Below, one piece after another: positions 57,500 to 64,000 of a DNA stretch of 64,000 bases. The notes beneath the pieces were generated by a model. The model was given only the letters and a program-made list of their open reading frames with translations, had not been told where the DNA came from and ran no database searches. Position numbers and translations under genes: made by a program. The DNA comes from JANQPA01 sp964628385 (GTDB taxonomy: Bacteria > Bacteroidota > Bacteroidia > Chitinophagales > Saprospiraceae). The stretch is taken from NCBI GenBank assembly GCA_964628385.1, contig CAZVOD010000001.1, forward strand, positions 92,421 to 156,420, in the 5' to 3' direction. Numbering within the stretch: the stretch's first letter is position 1; each line of letters begins with the position of its first letter.

Positions 57500-60400
57500 T
57501 TACTGATTTTCTTTAGGTCTCGGATAAAGCAGCTTTGCACTGGTTCCTTCGCCCTTTTTACTATCTACTTTCAGGTATCCTCCATCGAGATGAACCAAAC
57601 GTTTACACAGAAGCATACCAATGCCCATGCCTTTTTCGCCGTTTGTTCCTTGGGTACTTTCCATGCTTTCTTCCATGAGTATTTTCAGTCTCTCCTCTTC
57701 AATACCTACGCCATAATCTCTGACCATCAAGCCCACTTCATTCCCACAATCTAGTAATGTTAGCTCTATTTTGCTGTTTGTGAAAGAATATTTTATAGCG
57801 TTATTTAAAATATTTCTCAGTGTAATATGTACAATATTAGGATCCACATACAATAATGGATCGCTGTCGGCAGTATAGACCAGTGAAATATTTTTGTTTT
57901 GAAGTTGTATGTCGACACCGGCTTTGGCCCGGGCGCTTATCCTGCTCATATTGATCAGTTGAGGCTGATGAGGAATCTGCCCGTCTAGCCGCCCCCAACT
58001 GATCAGGTTATCCACCAAAAAGCTGAGATGAGTACTACTGCGCTCCATGTAGTTTGCAATTTCGGTGACCTTTTTATTATCTCCTCTTTTTATCCAAAAG
58101 TTTATAGTACTCGACAATTCTTCGTAGCTGTTAATGGTATCCCGAAATTCGTGGCCTACAATCTGAAAAACGCGGTCTTTGAGGCGATTAATTTCTTTGA
58201 GCTGCTTGTTTTGCTTCAAAATCGTTTGCTTATCTCTGGCTACTTCCAGTGTCTTTCGCTCTACCTCATTCATGAGGAATTGCCGGTCTTTTTCCATCTT
58301 CCATATTCGCCAACGCCAAAAAAAAGTAACTACCGCACCCAAGATCAAAACCATCAATGCTATAAAGCCCCATGTTCGATAAATAGGTGTAGCCCTGAAA
58401 ACTTGTAAAGTCAGGGCCTCTTCGTCTTCCTGCCCCTTTCGCTTTATGTATACAGTAGATTTTCCGTAGGGAATATTCTGGTAATACACTTTGTTTTCTG
58501 AAGTCGAAAGCCATTCTTGGGCTCCCTTACTGAACTTATAAGCATAATTGGTTCGGCGCGGAATTTTAAAATCCAGCCCCGAATAGGAAATCCTGATGAT
58601 CTTCTCCCCTGAGTTAAGCTCAAGCTGCTTTTCTCTGGCCTTCCTTTCTGGTACTTCGACGTAGCGGCCTGTTTGAAAATCTAATTTTTCTATACCTGAA
58701 AGTACCAAACTGGAAGGTTTTTGCTCCGAAAAGCGGCTCATCCTGAGTGGAGGGATAATACTCAAACCACTAGGCCCGCCAAGAATTATTGACCCATCCT
58801 GCATTTGAACTCCGGAGCTTTCGTTGAATTCATTATTGGCCAGGCCGTCATTTTCAAAAAATAGATTAATCTTTCTCTTATCTGGATTTAGACAACACAA
58901 GCCATTTTGGGTACTTATCCACAGATTACCATCAATGCCTTTCATGATTTTTGAAATGCTATTACTCTGCAAACCTTCCTCAACCGTATAGTAAGTTAGC
59001 TCTTTGGTGGTTTTATCCCAATTTATAAGACCTATACTGCGGGTACCTATCCACCAGTCCTCGCGGTTGTCAATAAAAATATCGGTTATTTCAATGGCCG
59101 GGATGGCCTCAATCTTTTTGAATACCGTCGCATCATCATTGCTCTTGTAAAGCCCCTCAGATGTACCCAGATAGAGCACATCTTCTGATTCTATAATTTT
59201 GTTGACAGCTACCTTTCGGTTAAAGATGATTGGAAAAAAATCAGCCTCTTCGGTGTATTGATTGAATAAAACAAGACCACAGGAGCTCCCCCACCAAAAT
59301 CGGTTCCTGTGATCAATAAAAGGATAGATAAACTCCAATTCGCAAATTCCTGAAGCAATATTGGGAACTATCTTCCGCTGAAGTCCATTTTCCAGATCTA
59401 TTTTGATGATTCCTCCTCCCTCTGCACCACTGTAAAGTAAGCTGTCATCTTTTATCAAACCTAAGCCCTGGAAAAATTGTAGACTATCCGAGACACTCAC
59501 ATATTTTTCTGTAAAAATATTTACCAATAAATTATTGGTCTCGGCATTGACGCTTATCATTGAATCGTTCAGGGCCACCATTCCCCTTACATCTAGCCCT
59601 CCATCCTGAAATAGGAATTTTCTAAAAAACTTCTTTTTCAATCTGACCGTTTCCAGGTGATAATTTTGATAGCTAAACCATAAACTACCCCGGCTGTGAT
59701 AAAAGAGATTGACGGGCTTGCTTGTCCTTTTGGGAGGATACTCAAAGAAAAACTGCTGTTTGCTTCCATCGTTGCCATCAAAAAGGTCTACACCCGAGAA
59801 GGTAGCCAGAGCGATGAAGTGTTCGCCAGTCCAGGTTAGCTCATTGTAGTTTTGCAGATCAAGTTGGTAGTCGTTGATCTTGAGTGAAGATACCAGCGCA
59901 TTATCCGGTTCTTTGACATATAGTACTGCCTGTCCCGGTCGGTATCTTTTGGTCTGAAGCAAAAGCCCGGGATACTCCCTGATGTTTTGAACGGAAAGAA
60001 TCTTTCCCGGCGACTTGATCTGCTCAACTAGCTCGCCTGATTTGTTGATGCGAATAATGTCCCAGTCAGAAATTAACCAGCGGCTACCATCACTCGTTTT
60101 GTGAAAAGAATTATACCGGGTGTAAGAGCTATTGCGAAAAACAAGGTTCAGGCTGTCGGCGTAAGACCAGGTTTCTCCATTTCTCAGCGTGATGCCAAGG
60201 TGAGCTGAGTCCAACTGATAAATCGTTTTGATCCGGAAATCCTCAAATTTATTGTCCTGAAGAACCTCCATGATTGATTGGGTCCTGTTGGTAGAGGGAT
60301 CGTAGATATCAATAGTTATGGGAATACGACTACCTACATCAAAGCGCTGATTTGGCTGTTCGGCTACCAACCAAATCCGGTTTTGGGGATCGATAAGGAA

Positions 60401-60790
60401 GTCATTATATTGGTTGGCCCGACAATTGATATCTGTAAATGAAAATAATTGAAAATCGTAGCCATCAAATCTTACCAGCCCTTCATCAGCCAGCATCCAG
60501 ATAAAGCTGTTTTGGTCTTCCAGGAATTTATTGATGCGTTTCACTGGCAAACCTTCCTCCGGCCCGTAATTAGCTCTTAGAATAGTGAAGTCATCCTGTG
60601 CACAAAGTTGAGCGCTTAGAAAGAATGAAAAAGCTAATAGCGTAATTACAAGCTGAACACTTCTTTTGAATGCTGTATGTGCATAACTGCTATTTCCCAA
60701 CACAGCCTGATTCGGCACTTTTTTGAATTCCATATATAAAGGGTATATTTCCGAATTGATCAGAAATAATGATGTAGTATGGGCACTCAT
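57500..60790 (-). CDS. Two-component propeller sensor histidine kinase
   Basis: A 1096-residue membrane sensor. The N-terminal signal or anchor segment (about 46-64) is followed by a large periplasmic part: Reg_prop beta-propeller repeats (for example NKFLEDQNSFIWMLADEGLVRFDG, IMKGIDGNLWISTQNGLCC) and a Y_Y_Y-type domain (about 700-800). One membrane helix (about 815-835) leads to a coiled coil and kinase core. His880 lies in GHEFRDTI, an altered H-box (usual HELRTP). N-box NNAIKYSF, G1 DYGVGI and G2 GMGIGMLL are intact. A shorter start at ATG 60733 is equally possible. Linked to the LytTR regulator. Confidence 0.92.
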   Translation of the reverse strand: MSAHTTSLFLINSEIYPLYMEFKKVPNQAVLGNSSYAHTAFKRSVQLVITLLAFSFFLSAQLCAQDDFTILRANYGPEEGLPVKRINKFLEDQNSFIWMLADEGLVRFDGYDFQLFSFTDINCRANQYNDFLIDPQNRIWLVAEQPNQRFDVGSRIPITIDIYDPSTNRTQSIMEVLQDNKFEDFRIKTIYQLDSAHLGITLRNGETWSYADSLNLVFRNSSYTRYNSFHKTSDGSRWLISDWDIIRINKSGELVEQIKSPGKILSVQNIREYPGLLLQTKRYRPGQAVLYVKEPDNALVSSLKINDYQLDLQNYNELTWTGEHFIALATFSGVDLFDGNDGSKQQFFFEYPPKRTSKPVNLFYHSRGSLWFSYQNYHLETVRLKKKFFRKFLFQDGGLDVRGMVALNDSMISVNAETNNLLVNIFTEKYVSVSDSLQFFQGLGLIKDDSLLYSGAEGGGIIKIDLENGLQRKIVPNIASGICELEFIYPFIDHRNRFWWGSSCGLVLFNQYTEEADFFPIIFNRKVAVNKIIESEDVLYLGTSEGLYKSNDDATVFKKIEAIPAIEITDIFIDNREDWWIGTRSIGLINWDKTTKELTYYTVEEGLQSNSISKIMKGIDGNLWISTQNGLCCLNPDKRKINLFFENDGLANNEFNESSGVQMQDGSIILGGPSGLSIIPPLRMSRFSEQKPSSLVLSGIEKLDFQTGRYVEVPERKAREKQLELNSGEKIIRISYSGLDFKIPRRTNYAYKFSKGAQEWLSTSENKVYYQNIPYGKSTVYIKRKGQEDEEALTLQVFRATPIYRTWGFIALMVLILGAVVTFFWRWRIWKMEKDRQFLMNEVERKTLEVARDKQTILKQNKQLKEINRLKDRVFQIVGHEFRDTINSYEELSSTINFWIKRGDNKKVTEIANYMERSSTHLSFLVDNLISWGRLDGQIPHQPQLINMSRISARAKAGVDIQLQNKNISLVYTADSDPLLYVDPNIVHITLRNILNNAIKYSFTNSKIELTLLDCGNEVGLMVRDYGVGIEEERLKILMEESMESTQGTNGEKGMGIGMLLCKRLVHLDGGYLKVDSKKGEGTSAKLLYPRPKENQ

Positions 60791-60955
60791 TTTAAGAATA
60801 TAGTTTAATGAGCTTTTGCCGGGATGATACTCATAGACTTGTCTCGAAGGTTAAACAGCTTCTTAAAAATGGGTTCTCTTTTTACCACTAATCTATCCCT
60901 ACGGAACAAGACTGATCAAATTTGCTATCTTAATTCTCAAACCAAGATACGTAAA

Positions 60956-61534
60956 ATGTTATTGAGTTGTTTTGATTTTGAAGGAATGGAAGCAGGTTGC
61001 GATGAAGCAGGACGGGGTTGCCTGGCCGGGCCAGTATTTGCAGCGACGGTCATATGGCCTCGTGAAAAAGATAAAGAGGAGTTGATAAAAGATTCTAAAT
61101 TGCTAACAGAGGTACAACGCCTGGAGGCAAGAGCGATAATCGAGGAAAGTGCAGTGGCCTGGGCAGTAGCTCAGGTGTCGGCCCGGGAAATCGATCAGAT
61201 CAATATTCTTAATGCTTCTTATCTGGCAATGCACAGGGCTATTGACCAACTTTTAACGCCACCGGATCTTCTGCTGGTAGATGGTAATCGATTCAAAGCT
61301 TACAAAACCATCCCGCACCAGTGCATAGTAAAAGGCGACAGTAAATATATGTCTATTGCGGCGGCATCTATTTTAGCGAAGACTTACAGAGACGAGCATA
61401 TGGCTAGGCTTTGTAAATCATTCCCAGCTTATGGATGGTCAAAAAATAAAGGTTATCCGACAAAAAGTCATCGGGCCGCCATCCGTCAGCATGGTCCATC
61501 TTCCTATCACCGGCAGTCTTTCAAACTGATATAG
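60956..61534 (+). CDS. rnhB: Ribonuclease HII
   Basis: RNase HII, 192 residues, cuts RNA in RNA-DNA hybrids and at single ribonucleotides. ATG 60956 gives MLLSCFDFEGMEAGCDEAGRGCLAGPV; the 44 codons before it lack family character. The DEAGRG motif gives Asp and Glu, DLLLVDGNR the third acid, and MSIAAASILAKTYRD the fourth. Length is normal for the family. It is divergent from the kinase gene. Confidence 0.95.
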   Translation: MLLSCFDFEGMEAGCDEAGRGCLAGPVFAATVIWPREKDKEELIKDSKLLTEVQRLEARAIIEESAVAWAVAQVSAREIDQINILNASYLAMHRAIDQLLTPPDLLLVDGNRFKAYKTIPHQCIVKGDSKYMSIAAASILAKTYRDEHMARLCKSFPAYGWSKNKGYPTKSHRAAIRQHGPSSYHRQSFKLI

Positions 61535-61575
61535 GGCTGGTCGCCTCTATTTCGGTAGGTCGACATAGCACTTGT

Positions 61576-62217
61576 CTATTGCAAAAAAGGATTATTGGCT
61601 CTTTCGTAGCCGATGGTAGTCTGTGGGCCATGGCCGGGATGTACTTTTATGTCATCTTCTAGCACAAGCAGTTTTTCTTTAATACTCTTCAGGAGCGTAT
61701 CATAATCGCCGCCGGGCAAGTCTGTTCTGCCTATACTATCCCTAAACAGGACATCTCCTGCGATTAGGTTCCCATCTGTTTTGTCATAAAAAGAAAGGCT
61801 GGCCGGAGAATGACCGGGCGTCAGCAGAACTTCCAGCGTGCTGTTTCCGAACTTTATTACTTCTCCTTCCTTTATAAAAGAACTGGGTGCAGGTAAATTA
61901 GTATCAAAGGGTATTCCATAGAATTTACAAATCTGAGGTACCGCCTCATACACTGGTAATTCATCCTCGTGTATTTCGAGTTTCAGGCCGTAGTGGTTAG
62001 CTATAAACTCATTACCGAAAACGTGATCCAGGTGACAATGCGTATTAATTAGCCTCACGGGCTTAACACCCAGGTCATGAATTTTTTGTTTTAAGTTTTC
62101 GCGTTCGGCATCTGTATAGCAGCCGGGATCAAAGATGATACATTCACCGGAATGATCATGTATCAGATAAGTGTTCTCCTGAAAAGGATTATATGTTAGA
62201 CAGACAACATTAGCCAT
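61576..62217 (-). CDS. Metallo-beta-lactamase-fold hydrolase (glyoxalase II-like)
   Basis: A 213-residue MBL-fold hydrolase. Zinc motif HCHLDHVFGN (about 60-69), then LLTPGHSPASLSF, IAGDVLFRDSIGRTDLPGGD and HPGHGPQT give the remaining ligands. It resembles YcbL-type glyoxalase II-like enzymes; a thioester or sulfur-related substrate is likely. It lacks the C-terminal glutathione-binding helices of true GloB. It converges with rnhB. Confidence 0.93.
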   Translation of the reverse strand: MANVVCLTYNPFQENTYLIHDHSGECIIFDPGCYTDAERENLKQKIHDLGVKPVRLINTHCHLDHVFGNEFIANHYGLKLEIHEDELPVYEAVPQICKFYGIPFDTNLPAPSSFIKEGEVIKFGNSTLEVLLTPGHSPASLSFYDKTDGNLIAGDVLFRDSIGRTDLPGGDYDTLLKSIKEKLLVLEDDIKVHPGHGPQTTIGYERANNPFLQ

Positions 62218-62330
62218 GATTTGAATAAATTACATTGGTTATATCTCTAAAAAAGGTTAATTTACTGAATACTCTTTTCCAAGGAAAGCGTTTTATATCA
62301 ACAAACTTATTCGCAGCAAAAATAGATTTT

Positions 62331-64000
62331 ATGCTTCGTTATCTATACGTTTTTTTCCTCTTATGCAGCATTACGGTCGTATCCGCACAAAATACACAGA
62401 CACAGGTCAAATTTGGAAAAAACAGAGTACAATACCACAATGATTTTCAAGATTGGTCGCAGTACGAAAGTGATAATTTTATTACTTACTGGTACGGCGA
62501 GTCCAGAAATATCGGGCAGGCAGTGGTACAGATTGCAGAGTATGATTTTGAGGAGATTCAAGCTATACTGGAACACCGAATTAATGAAAAGATAGAGCTG
62601 ATCGTTTATACGGATATTACTGATCTTAAGCAGAGTAATATTGGCATAGAGGAAACTTTTGTCAATACGGGAGGCCAAACTAAAATAGTAGGTAACAAAG
62701 TATTTGTGTATTTCAATGGTGATCATGATCATCTGCGTAAGCAGGTTCGAGAAGGGATCGCTTCAGTATATCTGGATGCGATGCTATTTGGTTCCAACCT
62801 TCAGGAGATTGTTCAGAATGCCTTGATGATGAATCTTCCCGAATGGTTTAAAGAAGGATTTATCGCTTATGTGGGCCAGGACTGGAGTACGGAGTTGGAT
62901 AACAAAATGCGCGATATCATACTTAGCGGGGAGTATGAGAGTTTTGAAAAAATGGCGGAAGACTACCCGGAACTGGCAGGGCATTCCCTTTGGCATTTTT
63001 TGGCAGTTAATTTTGGGAATGCTACTATTTCTAATCTCCTTTACCTGACCAGAATCAACCGAAGTATAGAAAGCAGTTTTTTGTATGTTTTAGGAAACTC
63101 TTACTACTTTATTCTTAAAAACTGGAAAACTTACTACGAATCACGTTACAGCCGAGATGCTAATAATCGGCTTGATCCTGATGGTAAATTGATGGAGATC
63201 AAAAACCGGAGAAACCTTCCCATTACTCAGGTTAAGATCAGTCCGGATGGGAAGCGCATTGCCTACAATTTAAATGAAATCGGGCGCTCCAAAGTGTATA
63301 TTTACGATGTACAAACCGGAAAATCCAAGAGGGTATTCAAGCATGGTTTCCGCAATCCTTTTCAGGCAACAGATTACAATTATCCGATGCTGGACTGGAG
63401 TCCTAATAATGTTGACCTTGCCATTCTGTACGAGCGCCGCGATGTTCCTAAGTTATTGGTTTATAATACAACTACGAGAAAGTCTAAGACTGAAGATTTC
63501 GGGCCGCAGTTCCAGCGTGTTTATTCGATCGATTATATTGATCCCAGCACGATGGTCATTTCCGGGGCACAAAGTGGTTTTTCTGATATCTTCATCTACT
63601 TAACCAAGACGCGTTCTTTCAGGAGAATTACAGCGGACTTTTACGATGATCTCGACGCTACTTTTGTAGAAATAGAGGGCAGAAAGGGAATCGTCTTTGC
63701 TTCCAACCGTCAGGACAGTATCATTCAGCCGGCCCGGTTGGATACAGTTTTGCCTATTAAAGATTTTGATCTTTTTTATTATAACCTGGAAGAAAATTCC
63801 AATGAGTTGGTGCGCATCACCCGCACGCCATTTGCCAATGAAAAGGGGCCGGTGGCTGTTAATGATAATTATTTTGCCTTTTTGAGCGATGAATCTGGTA
63901 TTTATGGAGCCAAACAAGCCTATCTGGAAGAGTACACGGCATATTTCAATCAGATTATTGAGCTTACTGACGGAACGGAGATTGTACTGCATCAGGATTC
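62331..64000 (+). CDS. Secreted TolB-like propeller protein with degenerate peptidase MA domain (3' end off window)
   Basis: An open frame of 556 codons running off the right edge, start ATG 62331. Signal peptide MLRYLYVFFLLCSITVVSAQ. Residues about 25-270 look like a peptidase MA (gluzincin) domain: LPEWFKEGFIAYVGQDW matches the second motif (WxxEGxAxY). Where the HExxH helix should be, VREGIASVYLDAML appears, so the active site is lost. From about 290 on are PD40/TolB-type propeller blades (ITQVKISPDGKRIAYNLN, MLDWSPNNVDLAILYE). It is secreted; the full protein is probably over 1000 residues. A role in gliding or surface protein handling has not been shown. Confidence 0.85.
   Translation, partial: MLRYLYVFFLLCSITVVSAQNTQTQVKFGKNRVQYHNDFQDWSQYESDNFITYWYGESRNIGQAVVQIAEYDFEEIQAILEHRINEKIELIVYTDITDLKQSNIGIEETFVNTGGQTKIVGNKVFVYFNGDHDHLRKQVREGIASVYLDAMLFGSNLQEIVQNALMMNLPEWFKEGFIAYVGQDWSTELDNKMRDIILSGEYESFEKMAEDYPELAGHSLWHFLAVNFGNATISNLLYLTRINRSIESSFLYVLGNSYYFILKNWKTYYESRYSRDANNRLDPDGKLMEIKNRRNLPITQVKISPDGKRIAYNLNEIGRSKVYIYDVQTGKSKRVFKHGFRNPFQATDYNYPMLDWSPNNVDLAILYERRDVPKLLVYNTTTRKSKTEDFGPQFQRVYSIDYIDPSTMVISGAQSGFSDIFIYLTKTRSFRRITADFYDDLDATFVEIEGRKGIVFASNRQDSIIQPARLDTVLPIKDFDLFYYNLEENSNELVRITRTPFANEKGPVAVNDNYFAFLSDESGIYGAKQAYLEEYTAYFNQIIELTDGTEIVLHQD

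Noticed and set aside
60824..60955. 44-codon extension of rnhB
   Set aside because: RNase HII normally begins a few residues before the DEAGRG motif; the extension has no similarity and the ATG at 60956 fits.
1..64000. CRISPR array, phage or integrase island
   Set aside because: No regularly spaced direct repeats, no integrase, transposase or phage structural gene was found in any frame.
1..64000. tRNA or rRNA genes
   Set aside because: I looked in the larger gaps for the TTCGAATCC-type loop and for acceptor-stem pairing and saw none; a covariance-model scan would be decisive.

Overview
The window looks like chromosomal DNA of a Bacteroidota bacterium, most likely order Cytophagales (a Fulvivirga/Marivirga-like marine or soil gliding relative). 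The evidence is family content rather than a marker gene: DUF4837, DUF3127, DUF4834 and DUF2723 proteins, a cysteine-poor DksA relative, a two-component propeller sensor paired with a LytTR regulator, and several -7 boxes of the Bacteroidota type TANNTTTG. Base composition is moderately AT-rich throughout. I see no rRNA, tRNA, CRISPR array, prophage or intact insertion sequence. Most of the window is core genome.

Layout. 1-7.1 kb: glycosyltransferase (cut by the left edge), VanX-type dipeptidase, MoxR ATPase, DUF4837 lipoprotein, prfA, tsaB and two tandem ArsR-like regulators. 7.1-13.8 kb: lspA-dksA, the divergent pair pdxA/rsmA, a YqeY protein, an ALDH7-type dehydrogenase and a sugar nucleotidyltransferase. 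13.8-20.9 kb: a short repeat element, then leftward genes for a small membrane protein, nadK coupled to an Omp85-like outer membrane protein, a CBS protein, a TM2-TPR-SHOCT protein and an RsbU-like phosphatase. 21-32.3 kb: hydrolase-PrsW pair, nucleotide and tRNA quality control (MazG-like, dtd), an SRAP protein, heme A synthase, aat, an M23 peptidase, bcp, a DUF3127 protein, rsmG, a second copy of the repeat, and a pseudouridine synthase. 32.5-42.6 kb: a large DUF2723 membrane protein, htpG, recA with a palindromic promoter element, an alkyltransferase-like protein, a TrpF-like protein without its catalytic residues, and an ECF sigma/zinc anti-sigma pair.

43-51 kb is the most accessory-looking segment: a flippase facing a complete leftward pseB-pseC-pseF-pseG-pseH-pseI operon for CMP-pseudaminic acid, ending in an unrecognised protein that is a good candidate for the pseudaminic acid transferase. 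51-64 kb: a CsgG-TPR-SH3-like protein, an RND exporter, an OmpA-family protein, a propeller sensor kinase with its LytTR regulator, rnhB, a metallo-beta-lactamase-fold hydrolase, and a TolB-like propeller protein with a degenerate peptidase domain, cut by the right edge.

No clearly new multi-gene system stands out. The best leads are the two-copy intergenic repeat with a 42-bp indel, a second diverged 45-bp repeat, the operator-like palindrome inside the recA promoter, the candidate pseudaminic acid transferase, the SSB-like tail on the DUF3127 protein, the TrpF-like pseudoenzyme, and the TolB/pseudo-peptidase fusion.
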